Of a stretch of 64,000 bases of DNA, positions 1-9,131 are shown one piece after another. Below the pieces are notes generated by a model. That model saw only the letters and a program-made list of their open reading frames with translations, was not told the DNA's origin and did no database searches. The translations under genes and the position numbers were made by a program. The DNA is taken from the NCBI RefSeq assembly GCF_003390845.1, contig NZ_QMEK01000001.1, positions 1,054,001-1,118,000 of the forward strand, read 5' to 3'. The stretch is from Tropicimonas sp. IMCC34043 (GTDB lineage: Bacteria; Pseudomonadota; Alphaproteobacteria; Rhodobacterales; Rhodobacteraceae). Every line of letters begins with the position of its first letter. The first letter of the stretch is position 1.

Positions 1-635
1 ATCTGGGCAGCCTTCAGGCCATCGGCATCGACATGGCGCTGCACGACATCCGCTTTGTCGAGGATGACTGGGAAAGCCCGACACTGGGGGCCTGGGGGCT
101 GGGCTGGGAGGTCTGGTGCGACGGCATGGAGGTCAGCCAGTTCACCTATTTCCAGCAGGTCGGCGGGCATGACTGTCACCCGGTTTCGGGCGAACTGACC
201 TATGGGCTGGAACGGCTGGCGATGTATGTGCTTGGCGTCGATCACGTCATGGACATGCCGTTCAACGCTCCCGACGCGCCGATCCCGCTGACCTACGGCG
301 ATATCTTCCGCCAGACCGAGGCCGAATACAGCCGCTGGAACTTTGACGTGGCCAATACCGAGGTGCTGCTGAAACAGTTCGAAGAGGCCGAGGCGCATTG
401 CGCCTTCATCCTCGGCCAGCCCGAGGTCGACCCGAAGACCGGCAAGCGCATCGTCATGGCGCATCCCGCCTATGACCAGTGCATCAAGGCCAGCCACATC
501 TTCAACCTGCTCGACGCGCGCGGCGTGATCTCGGTCACCGAACGGCAGGCCTATATCGGCCGGGTGCGGACGCTGGCAAAGCTTTGCGCCGACGCTTTCG
601 TGACGACCGAGGCCGGGGGCTGGCAGCCGTCGTGA
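1..635 (+). CDS. glyQ: Glycyl-tRNA synthetase alpha subunit (5' truncated by window edge)
   Basis: Catalytic (class II) subunit of the alpha2beta2 bacterial glycyl-tRNA synthetase, which charges tRNA-Gly in the cytoplasm. The frame is open from base 3 and the visible part begins [20 protein letters not shown]. It carries GlyQ hallmarks such as [22 protein letters not shown] and YGLERLAMY, and a C-terminal stretch that includes [18 protein letters not shown]. The start codon and the first ~100 residues lie upstream of the window. The beta subunit follows after a small membrane-protein gene, an arrangement common in Rhodobacterales. No oddity is visible in the part present. Confidence 0.97.
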   Translation, partial: LGSLQAIGIDMALHDIRFVEDDWESPTLGAWGLGWEVWCDGMEVSQFTYFQQVGGHDCHPVSGELTYGLERLAMYVLGVDHVMDMPFNAPDAPIPLTYGDIFRQTEAEYSRWNFDVANTEVLLKQFEEAEAHCAFILGQPEVDPKTGKRIVMAHPAYDQCIKASHIFNLLDARGVISVTERQAYIGRVRTLAKLCADAFVTTEAGGWQPS

Positions 636-696
636 CAACCGTCAGCAATTCCCCCATTCGGAGCCCGCTTGCCGGACAACTGCCGAGGACCTGCGC

Positions 697-1164
697 ATGA
701 GCGGCAAGATCATCGCCGGCGGCATCGTCGTCATTGCGCTGCTGTTCGGGGTGGCGGTCTATTATTTTCAGGAATTCTACTATTACCGCAGGGTCGAACC
801 GGCTGCGGACGAGATCGCGCTGACCGCCCTTGCGGGCGGCGTCGCGCCGATCCCGGCGGCCGGGGTTCAGGCCATCGACGCCAGTTCCTCGCCGATCCGT
901 TATCGGGCCTGTTTCACGACGCAGCTCGCCCTGGCGGATCTGGAAGCAAGCTATCGGCCCTATCCCGCGGCCGAGCCGCTGAACGCCCCGTTCTGGTTCG
1001 AATGTTTCGACGCCAAGATGGTCGGCGCGGCGCTCGAGTCCGGGCAGGCCAGGGCATTCCTCGGTACCGCCGACATCCACCGCGGCGTCGACCGCGTGGT
1101 GGCCGTGCTGCCGGATGGCCGCGGCTTTGTCTGGCATCAGGTCAACGGGGAGATCGCGCATTGA
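697..1164 (+). CDS. DUF6446-like single-pass membrane protein between glyQ and glyS
   Basis: A 155-residue protein with one N-terminal membrane segment (about residues 5-22, IIAGGIVVIALLFGVAVYYF) and a short tyrosine-rich juxtamembrane patch. The remainder is a soluble, presumably periplasmic domain with two conserved-looking cysteines (in RACF and FECF). Proteins of this size and place, between the two glycyl-tRNA synthetase genes, occur in Rhodobacterales and carry the family name DUF6446. That match is from memory of the family, not from a search. The ATG has a GAGGA ribosome-binding site about 8 bases upstream. The function is unknown; the position suggests co-transcription with glyQ and glyS. 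The TGA stop overlaps a possible TTG start of the next small frame. Confidence 0.8.
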   Translation: MSGKIIAGGIVVIALLFGVAVYYFQEFYYYRRVEPAADEIALTALAGGVAPIPAAGVQAIDASSSPIRYRACFTTQLALADLEASYRPYPAAEPLNAPFWFECFDAKMVGAALESGQARAFLGTADIHRGVDRVVAVLPDGRGFVWHQVNGEIAH

Positions 1165-1346
1165 CCGAACCTCTTGCGCTCGACGCCTTCGCGTCGGTCA
1201 CCACCGCAGTGACCAAGCGCTATGGCCCGTCGCCGATGGCCTTCGGGGTGCTGCCGCTGGTCTCGGCCTTCTTCATCGACATCGTGACTCTTTCGCGATC
1301 CAGTTCTTCCTCCCGTTCTGAGGTGCCGTCATGCCCGATCTGCTGA
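1161..1346 (+). CDS. Possible small membrane protein overlapping the glyS start (uncertain)
   Basis: A 61-codon frame starting at TTG, whose TTGA overlaps the stop of the preceding gene, and running 16 bases into glyS. The product would be amphipathic, with a hydrophobic stretch (PMAFGVLPLVSAFFIDIV) followed by a serine-rich tail. Without this frame the interval between the two neighbours is an unusually long (166-base) spacer for such a tight cluster, and the TTGA overlap is typical of translational coupling. Against it: the start is weak, the C-terminal part is low complexity, and no family is recognised. It may be a decayed or spurious frame. Confidence 0.35.
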   Translation: MTEPLALDAFASVTTAVTKRYGPSPMAFGVLPLVSAFFIDIVTLSRSSSSSRSEVPSCPIC

Positions 1347-3481
1347 TCGAACTCCTGTCCGAAGAAATTCCTGCCCGGATGCAGGGACGCGCCGGCGCCG
1401 ACCTGAAGAAGCTGGTGACAGACGGGCTGGTCGAGGCGGGGCTGACCTATGCCTCGGCCGAGGCCTTCGCGACGCCGCGGCGCCTGACCCTGACGGTCGA
1501 GGGGCTGACCGCCGAAAGCCCGACGCTGATCGAGGAACGCAAAGGCCCCCGGGTCGACGCGCCGGAAAAGGCGCTGGACGGTTTTCTGCGTGCGACGGGG
1601 CTCAGCAAGGACCAGCTTGAGGCGCGCGACGACAAGAAGGGGCAGGTCTGGTTCGCCAAGATCACCAAACCGGGCCGTCCGGCGGCCGAGATCGTGGCCG
1701 AGGTGCTCGAAACCGCCATCCGGACCTTCCCCTGGCCAAAGTCGATGCGGTGGGGTGCGGGCACGCTGCGCTGGGTGCGGCCGTTGCACGGGATCCTGTG
1801 CATCCTGACCGACACAGCCAGCGGGACCGCGGTGGTGCCGCTGCAGATCGACGGGCTGGTTGCGGGGGACGCGACCGTGGGACACCGGTTCATGGCACCC
1901 GACGGCTTTGCCGTCAGCGGTTTCGATGACTATGTGGCCGCGCTGAAGCGCGCCCGCGTCATGCTCGACCCCGCCGAGCGGGCGAACCACATCCGGCACG
2001 ACGCGGCCAACATGGCCTTTGCCCAGGGGCTCGATGTCGTCGAGGACGCAGGCCTGCTGGCCGAAGTGGCGGGGCTGGTCGAATGGCCGGTGGTTCTGAT
2101 GGGCCCGATCGGCGAGGAATTCCTCAATCTGCCACCCGAGGTGCTGCAAACCTCGATGCGCGAGCATCAGAAGTTCTTCTCGGTGAAGAACCCCAAGTCG
2201 GGTCGGATCGAGAAATTCGTCACCGTCGCCAATGTTGAGACCGCGGACCATGGCGCGACGATCCTTTCCGGCAACCGCAAGGTGCTGGCGGCGCGGCTGT
2301 CGGACGCCAAGTTCTTCTGGGAAAACGACCTGCGGGTCGCCAATGCCGGGATGGCGCCGTGGCTGGACAGCCTCGAAAACGTCACCTTCCACAACAAGCT
2401 CGGGTCACAGAAGGCGCGGATCGACCGGATCGCGGCACTGGCCAGCGAGATTGCGCCGCTGGTCGGGGCCGATCCCGAGCTGGCCGAGCAAGCCGCACAG
2501 GTGGCCAAGGCCGACCTCAGTTCGGAAATGGTCTATGAGTTCCCTGAACTGCAGGGCACCATGGGCAGCTACTACGCCCGCGCCGCGGGCCTTGCGCCCG
2601 AGGTCGCTGCGGCCTGCAAGGAACATTACTCGCCACTCGGCCCCTCGGACGACGTGCCGACCGCCCCGGTGTCGGTCGCCGTGGCGCTGGCCGACAAGCT
2701 CGATACGCTCACCGGCTTCTGGGCCATTGACGAGAAGCCGACCGGATCGAAGGACCCGTTTGCGCTGCGGCGGGCGGCGTTGGGGGTGATCCGGTTGTTG
2801 CTGGAAAATGGGCGCCGCCTATCGCTCGCCAAGGTGGCTGCCCGCGGGTACGCTGGCTGCTTTACGGCGGCCTACTGCAACACCGCCATCGCGGAATCGG
2901 ACGACCGCGGCAACCTTATCAACTATCGACCAAAAGAGCCCGAAGAGAGCGTCGTTTCCGACCTCCTCTCCTTCTTCCACGACCGCCTCAAGGTCTTCCT
3001 CCGCGACGAGGGTATCCGCCACGACGTGATCGACGCCTGCCTCGCCTTGCCCGGCAACGACGACCTGACGCTGCTGGTCACCCGTGCCCGGGCGCTTTCG
3101 GCGTTCCTGAGGACCGAGGATGGCGGCAACCTGTTGCAGGGCTTCAAGCGGTCCAACAACATCCTGACCCAGGCCGAGGCCGAGGACGGGGTGGCCTATG
3201 AGTTCGGGCCCGACATCAAGTTCGCCGAGAGCGACGAGGAAAAGGCGCTGTTCGCCGCCCTTGATTCGGCCGAAGTGGCGATCGAGGGCGCCATCGCGGC
3301 CGAGGATTTCGCCTCGGCCATGGCAGCCATGGCGTCGTTGCGCGCGCCGATCGATGCCTTCTTCGAGGCGGTGCAGGTCAATGCCGAAAATCAGATCGTG
3401 CGGCGCAACCGCTTGAACCTGCTGCACAGGATCCGCCAGATCTGTCTGTCCGCGGCCGATCTGACCCGGATCGAGGGCTGA
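1331..3481 (+). CDS. glyS: Glycyl-tRNA synthetase beta subunit
   Basis: A 716-residue tRNA-binding and accessory subunit that pairs with GlyQ to form the tetrameric enzyme. It begins MPDLLIELLSEEIPARMQ, the classic GlyS N-terminus. Family landmarks include FPWPKSMRWG, VGHRFMAP, VLMGPIGEEFLNLPPEVL, MREHQKFFSV and DPFALRRAALGVIRLLLENG, and the C-terminal anticodon-binding region includes RRNRLNLLHRI. The length is normal for the family. Around residues 500-540 there is an extension with little resemblance to other GlyS sequences that I remember, but the frame is continuous. It lies in the glyQ operon; a 116-base gap separates it from the PPDK-like gene. Confidence 0.97.
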   Translation: MPDLLIELLSEEIPARMQGRAGADLKKLVTDGLVEAGLTYASAEAFATPRRLTLTVEGLTAESPTLIEERKGPRVDAPEKALDGFLRATGLSKDQLEARDDKKGQVWFAKITKPGRPAAEIVAEVLETAIRTFPWPKSMRWGAGTLRWVRPLHGILCILTDTASGTAVVPLQIDGLVAGDATVGHRFMAPDGFAVSGFDDYVAALKRARVMLDPAERANHIRHDAANMAFAQGLDVVEDAGLLAEVAGLVEWPVVLMGPIGEEFLNLPPEVLQTSMREHQKFFSVKNPKSGRIEKFVTVANVETADHGATILSGNRKVLAARLSDAKFFWENDLRVANAGMAPWLDSLENVTFHNKLGSQKARIDRIAALASEIAPLVGADPELAEQAAQVAKADLSSEMVYEFPELQGTMGSYYARAAGLAPEVAAACKEHYSPLGPSDDVPTAPVSVAVALADKLDTLTGFWAIDEKPTGSKDPFALRRAALGVIRLLLENGRRLSLAKVAARGYAGCFTAAYCNTAIAESDDRGNLINYRPKEPEESVVSDLLSFFHDRLKVFLRDEGIRHDVIDACLALPGNDDLTLLVTRARALSAFLRTEDGGNLLQGFKRSNNILTQAEAEDGVAYEFGPDIKFAESDEEKALFAALDSAEVAIEGAIAAEDFASAMAAMASLRAPIDAFFEAVQVNAENQIVRRNRLNLLHRIRQICLSAADLTRIEG

Positions 3482-3597
3482 GCCGACTATTGCCGGGCCT
3501 GTGGCAGTTAGGGTACGGTGTAGCATAGCACCAACGTCGCGCTTGCCGGACTGCAGGACTGACGTATGATCTCGCCGGCCATGAGAGGAATGCCGCA

Positions 3598-6159
3598 GTG
3601 CAGCATGCCGGGGAGTTCCGCGATTTCACGCTGATCACGCCGACCGCCGAGATCGCAGATGCGACCCACGGCGGCCGGGCGAAATGCCTGCAAAGGCTGA
3701 TCCGGCTTGGCCTTCCGGTGCCGCGCTCGGCTGCCGTCTCGTTCGACACCGTGCATCGCATCGCCGACGGCTATCGTCCCGATTGCGCCCGGCTGCTGGC
3801 GGTCTTCGGACCCACGCCGCGGGTCTCGGTCCGGCCCTCCAGCGGCGATCCCGACTGGGGCGGGCCGGGGGCGATCCTGAACATCGGGATGAACGATGCG
3901 CTCTGCGCCGAGCTTGCGGGGCGCCTTGGCGATGAGGTCGCGCGCCGGCTTTATGTCCGCTATATCCACCGTTTCGCGATCGAGGTCGCGCGGCTCGACC
4001 CCGAGCCCTTTGACGAGGCGGCCGAAGCGGCCGATCCGGTCGAGGCATCGCTGACCGCCTTCGAGGCCGAAACCGACGAGCCGTTCCCGCAAGAACCCGA
4101 CCGCCAGCTTCTGGAAGTGCTGCGCTCGATGGCGCGGGCCTGGGAGGGCGTCTCGGCCCGGCTGCTGCGTCAGGCCCGCGGTGCGCCGGTCGATGCGGGC
4201 CTCGGCTTCGTGGTGCAGGAAATGGCGCCGGGGATCGGCCATGGCGAAAGCGGCTCGGGCCGGATCCGGCTGGTCGACGGAGTGATCGGCACCCGCCAGG
4301 TCGGCGGGCTTTATAAATGCAAGTCGCTCGACCGCGGCTATGCCGGGCATCTGGCCGAGGTGCTGCCGCTGATCTCGGCGCCCGACGGGCGGTCGCTGCA
4401 GGACTGGGCGCCCGAACACTTCGCCCGGCTGGTGGAATTCGCCGAAACCTGCCGTGCCCGCCTGCGCCAGGAGATGGATCTGAAGTTCACCGTGACCAAC
4501 GGCGAACTCGCGGTGCTCGACGCCGTGGTGGCGGGGATGAATGCCCAGGCCAACCTGACCGCTGCGGTCCGGCTGCAGGCAGACGGGATCATCAGCCGCG
4601 AGGAGGCGCTGTTGCGCGTCGATCCGCATTCGCTGGGCGAGATGCTGCACCATCAGATCGACCCGACCGCAGAGCGGGACGTGATCCTGACCGGCATCGG
4701 GGCCAGTCCCGGCGCGGCCTCGGGTCAGCTGGTGTTCTCGTCCCGTGCCGCCCAGACCTGCGCGGCGCAGGAGATCCCCTGCGTGCTGATCCGGCGCGAG
4801 ACGACGCCCGAGGACGTGCGCGGGATGCACGCGGCCGAGGCGATCATTACCGAACGCGGCGGCATGGTCAGCCACGCCGCGGTGATCGCCCGCGGCCTCG
4901 GGCTGCCCTGCATCGTCGGCGCCGCCGGGCTGCACCTGTCGACACGCAAGCGGACGCTGACCACCGCCGATGGCCGCGTGTTCAGCGAAGGCGACATGGT
5001 CACGGTCGATGGCACCACCGGCCAGGCGCTGGCCGGCACCATGCCGATGCTGGAACCCGCCCTCGACGCGCCATTCCAGACCCTGATGGGCTGGGCCGAC
5101 GAGGTGCGCGACATCGGCATCCGCGCCAACGCCGACACGCCCGACGACGCCCGCGTGGCGCACCGCTTTGCGGCCGACGGCATCGGGCTGTGCCGGACCG
5201 AACACATGTTCTTTGAACCCGCGCGCCTGACGGTCATGCGCGAGATGATCTTTGCCGACACCGCGGTCGACCGCGAGGTGGCGCTCGAACGCCTGCTGCC
5301 GATGCAGCGGGCGGATTTTGTCGATCTGTTCCGCATCATGGCCGGCCTGCCGGTCTGCATCCGCCTGTTCGACCCGCCGCTGCACGAGTTCCTGCCGAAC
5401 GACCGTGACGGCCAGATGGCGATGGCCGAGGCGCTCGACCTGCCGATCAGCCGGGTGATGGAACGGGTCGAGGCGATGACAGAGTTCAACCCGATGCTGG
5501 GGCTGCGGGGGGTACGCCTTGGCGTGACCTTCCCCGAGATCTACGACATGCAGGTGCGCGCGATCTTCGAGGCGGCGGTGGTGGCAAACCGCGATGCGGC
5601 GGCTCCCGTCGTGCCCGAGATCATGATCCCGCTGGTCTCGGCCCGGCGCGAGGTCGAACTGGTCAAGACCCGGATCGACCGGGTCGCTGCGGCGGTGCAG
5701 GTCGAGTCCGGCGCCAAGGTGACCTATCGGCTGGGCGTCATGGTCGAGACGCCGCGCGCCGCGCTGCGCGCCGGCGAGATCGCCGAATATGCGGACTTCC
5801 TCAGTTTCGGAACCAACGACCTGACCCAGATGACCTATGGGCTGTCGCGCGACGACGCCGGGCGGTTCATGTCGATCTATGTGCGCGAGGGTGTCTTCCC
5901 CGAAGACCCGTTCCATACGCTCGACCGCGACGGCGTCGGCGAGCTGCTGCTGATTGGTGCCGAACGCGGGCGCCGCACCGATCCCGGGATCACGTTGTCG
6001 GTCTGCGGCGAACACGGCGGCCATCCCGAGACCATCGCCTTCTGCCGCGAGGCGGGCTTCGATTATGTGTCGTGCTCGCCATTCCGGGTGCCGGTGGCGC
6101 GGCTTGCCGCCGCCCGGCTGACCCTTACCGCCCGCGCGGCCGCTGCCGCCACCGAGTGA
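3598..6159 (+). CDS. PPDK-like PEP-utilising enzyme with a divergent nucleotide-binding domain
   Basis: An 853-residue protein with the three-part layout of pyruvate, phosphate dikinase: N-terminal ATP-grasp-like part (~1-340), phosphohistidine domain (~370-460) and C-terminal PEP/pyruvate TIM barrel (~480-840). The phospho-acceptor region reads GGMVSHAAVIARG with His at residue 426. The barrel keeps FGTNDLTQMTYGLSRDD and the catalytic Cys at 803 in VCGEHGG. The N-terminal part departs from PPDK: the GGKGANL-type loop is GGRAKCL, the Gln-Thr-Arg end of the ATP site is replaced by LDAVVAGMNA, and the regulatory Thr two residues before the His is Val424. The GTG start is chosen because GAGAGGA sits 8 bases upstream. 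It may be a PEP-dependent phosphotransfer protein with another partner rather than a true dikinase. It follows glyS after 116 bases. Confidence 0.85.
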   Translation: MQHAGEFRDFTLITPTAEIADATHGGRAKCLQRLIRLGLPVPRSAAVSFDTVHRIADGYRPDCARLLAVFGPTPRVSVRPSSGDPDWGGPGAILNIGMNDALCAELAGRLGDEVARRLYVRYIHRFAIEVARLDPEPFDEAAEAADPVEASLTAFEAETDEPFPQEPDRQLLEVLRSMARAWEGVSARLLRQARGAPVDAGLGFVVQEMAPGIGHGESGSGRIRLVDGVIGTRQVGGLYKCKSLDRGYAGHLAEVLPLISAPDGRSLQDWAPEHFARLVEFAETCRARLRQEMDLKFTVTNGELAVLDAVVAGMNAQANLTAAVRLQADGIISREEALLRVDPHSLGEMLHHQIDPTAERDVILTGIGASPGAASGQLVFSSRAAQTCAAQEIPCVLIRRETTPEDVRGMHAAEAIITERGGMVSHAAVIARGLGLPCIVGAAGLHLSTRKRTLTTADGRVFSEGDMVTVDGTTGQALAGTMPMLEPALDAPFQTLMGWADEVRDIGIRANADTPDDARVAHRFAADGIGLCRTEHMFFEPARLTVMREMIFADTAVDREVALERLLPMQRADFVDLFRIMAGLPVCIRLFDPPLHEFLPNDRDGQMAMAEALDLPISRVMERVEAMTEFNPMLGLRGVRLGVTFPEIYDMQVRAIFEAAVVANRDAAAPVVPEIMIPLVSARREVELVKTRIDRVAAAVQVESGAKVTYRLGVMVETPRAALRAGEIAEYADFLSFGTNDLTQMTYGLSRDDAGRFMSIYVREGVFPEDPFHTLDRDGVGELLLIGAERGRRTDPGITLSVCGEHGGHPETIAFCREAGFDYVSCSPFRVPVARLAAARLTLTARAAAAATE

Positions 6160-6330
6160 GGTCGCTGCCCGGAAATTTGCGAAAATCCGCCGGGGTGGCA
6201 AAAATCCGCTGAGTTCTGTTCAATTTTGCGAACTTTTCGTCGCATCTGTGGGGATGCGAGCGGTTTTGTTCATGGTCCGAGGATTTACACCGCCGCGTGA
6301 CTCGGTTTATCGGCGTTGGGTCGGCGCGGT

Positions 6331-6349
6331 TAACGCGTCTTAACGATTA
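6331..6349 (+). promoter_or_regulatory. TTAA cluster upstream of the SleB-type hydrolase (weak CtrA-like site)
   Basis: Three TTAA tetramers lie within about 20 bases just before the start: GGTTAAC, then TTAAC six bases on, then TTAA. Canonical CtrA boxes are TTAA-N7-TTAAC. The spacing here is N6, so this is only a weak candidate for CtrA control of a wall hydrolase, which would suit cell-cycle timing. Confidence 0.25.
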
Positions 6350-6356
6350 AGGACCC

Positions 6357-7067
6357 ATGCCGGAACTCAGGATCCTCGCTGTTCTGCTCGCGTTTGGCGT
6401 GCTGTCGAACCCCGGGCTGGCCGGTGCGGAGAGTCGGCTTTCGACCTCCACCGATCCGACCTCGATCGTCGAGGGTCCGGCCGGCGCCGATGAACAGCTC
6501 GAGGCGATGATCGGCTCGGAGAACCGGGCGATCGAGATGCTCGGGCCCGAGCATCTGAGCGCCTTGAGCCCGGCGTTCAGCGAACGGGCAAAACCGCGGC
6601 CCGAGGGGTTGGCCGCCCATTTCGTCAGATACGACCGCTCCTGGCTCGACCAGTTGCCGAAGGCAAACGGCGGCGCGCAATGGCAATGCCTGGCCGAGGC
6701 GCTGTATTTCGAGGCCCGCGGCGAAAGCGTGAAGGGCCAGTTCGCGGTGGCCGAGGTGATCCTGAACCGGGTGTCGAGCCCGGCGTTTCCAAATTCGGTC
6801 TGCGGCGTGGTCAAACAGGGCACGGGCAAGCGCTATCAGTGCCAGTTCACCTATACCTGCGACGGCCGGGCCGAGACGATTTCCGAACCCAAGGCCTATG
6901 CGCGGGTGGGCAAGATCGCCCGGGTGATGCTCGACGGGGCGCCGCGGGCGCTGACCGAGGGCGCAACCTTCTATCACACGCTGGGTGTCCGTCCCTCGTG
7001 GTCGCGGAAATTCGCCCTGACGGCGACAATCGGCGCGCACCATTTCTATCGCAACTCCCGGTCCTGA
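6357..7067 (+). CDS. SleB-type cell wall hydrolase, exported
   Basis: A 236-residue protein with a signal peptide (residues 1-23, ending at LAGA) and a C-terminal Hydrolase_2/SleB domain (~105-230). The domain has CLAEALYFEARGES with the catalytic Glu, then VAEVILNRV and ATFYHT, ending TATIGAHHFYR. The family cleaves peptidoglycan in spore cortex lysis, and in Gram-negatives probably acts in wall remodelling in the periplasm. The middle region is family-variable. The start ATG is preceded by AAGGA at 7-8 bases. The upstream region is rich in TTAA motifs (see the entry at 6331). It is transcribed alone or with the downstream fol genes, separated by 72 bases and a GC hairpin. Confidence 0.88.
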   Translation: MPELRILAVLLAFGVLSNPGLAGAESRLSTSTDPTSIVEGPAGADEQLEAMIGSENRAIEMLGPEHLSALSPAFSERAKPRPEGLAAHFVRYDRSWLDQLPKANGGAQWQCLAEALYFEARGESVKGQFAVAEVILNRVSSPAFPNSVCGVVKQGTGKRYQCQFTYTCDGRAETISEPKAYARVGKIARVMLDGAPRALTEGATFYHTLGVRPSWSRKFALTATIGAHHFYRNSRS

Positions 7068-7139
7068 TCCGGCCGCCTGCGGCCGGACAGCGTGGAAAGC
7101 GCGCGTGGCTTTTCGCGCCTGCTGTGGCATGAAGCGGCC

Positions 7140-8054
7140 ATGACATCCGATTCCCAGCTTGCCTTTGCGCACCCTGATGCCCGCGCCGCTGCGACCTCGC
7201 CCGAGGCGATCTCGCAGGACCGGATCTCTCTGCGCGATTATGTTTGCCCGGTCGAGATCGGCGCCTTTCAGGAAGAACGCGGCATCCGCCAGCGGCTGCG
7301 GTTCAACATCGTGGTCGAGGTGCGCGCCGCCGCGGCGCCGCTAGCCGACGATGTGGACCGGATCCTGAGCTATGACAGCATCGTCGGCGCGGTCGACCGG
7401 GCGCTGTCCGAGGAACGCCTGAGCCTGCTCGAGACCCTGGCCGAACGCATCGCCGAGATCCTGCTGGCCGAACCGCGGGCGCTGCGGGTCTTTGTGCGGA
7501 TCGAAAAGCTCGACCGCGGTCCCTTTGCGCTGGGGGTCGAGATCGAGCGCCGCCGCGAGGGTCAGCCGGCGGCAGAGCCCGCAGCCGAGCCGATGCCGCA
7601 GCCGCTGGTTCTCTATCTTGCGAATGCCGCCATAACCGATCCCCGGCTGCCCGGCTGGCTCGACCAGCTCGAGGCTTTGCACCGACCCGTGGTGCTGACC
7701 GTGGGCCTGCCCGACACGCCGCTGCCCGAGGCCGGCATGGCGCTGCCGCAGCGCCGGATCGACCTGCTGGCGCTCGAGCAGAATGCCTGGGTTCTGGCCG
7801 CGCGCGACCGCCGCTGTCTGGTGGTCGGCACGCGGACCGAGATTACCCATGCGATCCACGCCGGCCGCATCGTGGTCTGGGCGCCCTCGAAGATCGTGCT
7901 CGACGCCGTGCGCGCGCCCGAGGCGGGGCCGCGCGACCCCGGCGGGCTTGCCGCCTGGTTCGCCGCCACACTCGACGCCGCGCGCCTGATCGGGCTGGGC
8001 ACCGAGCTGCCGGGGGGCGAACGGCTGCAGCTTGCCGACCGGCTGGCGCTCTAG
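7140..8054 (+). CDS. folB: Dihydroneopterin aldolase with a long C-terminal extension
   Basis: A 304-residue protein that converts dihydroneopterin to 6-hydroxymethyl-dihydropterin in folate synthesis. The FolB domain covers ~25-150: ISLRDYVCPVEIGAFQEE, RLRFNIVVEV, LSYDSIVGAVDR, LLETLAERIAEILL and VFVRIEKLDRGP. Typical FolB is about 120 residues. Here ~150 more residues follow (from about 165), with an Asp/Arg-rich alpha/beta pattern and no recognised motif. ATG at 7140 is chosen rather than an in-frame GTG at 7092 because the residues between are arginine-rich and unlike the family. It is followed by folP 51 bases on, so the two probably share an operon. Confidence 0.9.
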   Translation: MTSDSQLAFAHPDARAAATSPEAISQDRISLRDYVCPVEIGAFQEERGIRQRLRFNIVVEVRAAAAPLADDVDRILSYDSIVGAVDRALSEERLSLLETLAERIAEILLAEPRALRVFVRIEKLDRGPFALGVEIERRREGQPAAEPAAEPMPQPLVLYLANAAITDPRLPGWLDQLEALHRPVVLTVGLPDTPLPEAGMALPQRRIDLLALEQNAWVLAARDRRCLVVGTRTEITHAIHAGRIVVWAPSKIVLDAVRAPEAGPRDPGGLAAWFAATLDAARLIGLGTELPGGERLQLADRLAL

Positions 8055-8105
8055 ACGGCAGCGGGCAGGCCGCAAGCGCCCGCAACTGACAAAGGCAGCG
8101 ACGCG

Positions 8106-9131
8106 ATGCGCAAATATTTCCGCCCCATTCCCAGCCTCGATCCCGCCCGACCGCCAGAGGCAGTGTCGCTGGCCGGCGGCTGGGCATGGTTCGACCGGGT
8201 CGAGTGCCTGAGCCGCGGTGCCCTGCCACAGATCCTGCCCGCACGCGCGGTGCCGGAGGGCGTGCTGCGCGCGCTGACGGCACCGCGCCCGGCAGTGGCA
8301 GGACTGTCGATGGACCGGCCGCGGCTGATGGGGATCCTCAACGTCACGCCCGACAGTTTCTCGGACGGCGGCGCACATCTCGGGCTTGCCGCGGCACTCG
8401 CCCGTGCCCGGGCGATGGCGGGGGATGTCGATGTGATCGACATCGGCGGGGAATCGACCCGGCCCGGTGCCGCCGATGTCTCCGAGGACGAAGAGATTGC
8501 GCGCACCGCCCCCGTGATCGCCGCGATCCGCGAGGCGGGGATTGCCCTGCCGGTCTCGATCGACACCCGTAAGGCATCGGTCGCAATGGCGGCGCTGGCT
8601 GCAGGCGCCGATATCGTCAACGATGTCTCGGGACTGCGCCATGACCCTGACCTAGCGCCGTTGACCGGGGCCGCCGGGGTGCCGCTGTGCCTGATGCATT
8701 CGGTCGCCACCCCGGCGACCATGCAGGCCGACCCGCGTTATGACGACGTGCTGCTTGACGTCTACGACTTCCTCGAGGCGCAGATCGCGGTGGCCGAGGC
8801 TGCGGGTATTGCGCGGGGGCGGATCATCGTCGATCCGGGCATCGGTTTTGGCAAGACCACGGCTCACAACCTTGCCCTGCTGTCGCGGCTGTCGCTGTTT
8901 CACGCGCTTGGCTGCCCGATCCTTCTGGGCGCTTCGCGCAAGCGCTTCATCGGCGCCATCGGCGGGGCCGAGCCGCCGCGCGACCGGATGCCGGGATCGG
9001 CTGCAGTGGCCCTTGCGGCAATGGCGCAAGGGGCGCAGATTCTGCGTATCCACGATACCGCCGAGACGGCGCAGGCCCTGCGCCTGTTTCAGGCGTCAAC
9101 AACAGGAAAAGGGCCGGAGGAGGCAGTATGA
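8106..9131 (+). CDS. folP: Dihydropteroate synthase
   Basis: A 341-residue enzyme that condenses 6-hydroxymethyl-dihydropterin diphosphate with p-aminobenzoate. The TIM-barrel signatures are present: [61 protein letters not shown] and LRIHD. It carries an N-terminal extension of ~65 residues before the first strand, which makes it longer than the usual ~280 residues. The stop overlaps the glmM start by four bases (ATGA), which implies translational coupling within a folB-folP-glmM operon. Confidence 0.97.
   Translation: MRKYFRPIPSLDPARPPEAVSLAGGWAWFDRVECLSRGALPQILPARAVPEGVLRALTAPRPAVAGLSMDRPRLMGILNVTPDSFSDGGAHLGLAAALARARAMAGDVDVIDIGGESTRPGAADVSEDEEIARTAPVIAAIREAGIALPVSIDTRKASVAMAALAAGADIVNDVSGLRHDPDLAPLTGAAGVPLCLMHSVATPATMQADPRYDDVLLDVYDFLEAQIAVAEAAGIARGRIIVDPGIGFGKTTAHNLALLSRLSLFHALGCPILLGASRKRFIGAIGGAEPPRDRMPGSAAVALAAMAQGAQILRIHDTAETAQALRLFQASTTGKGPEEAV

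Noticed and set aside
3508-6201. An 897-residue open frame opposite the PPDK-like gene
   Set aside because: It mirrors a protein with conserved motifs and is His/Arg/Asp-rich. It is a shadow of the real gene.
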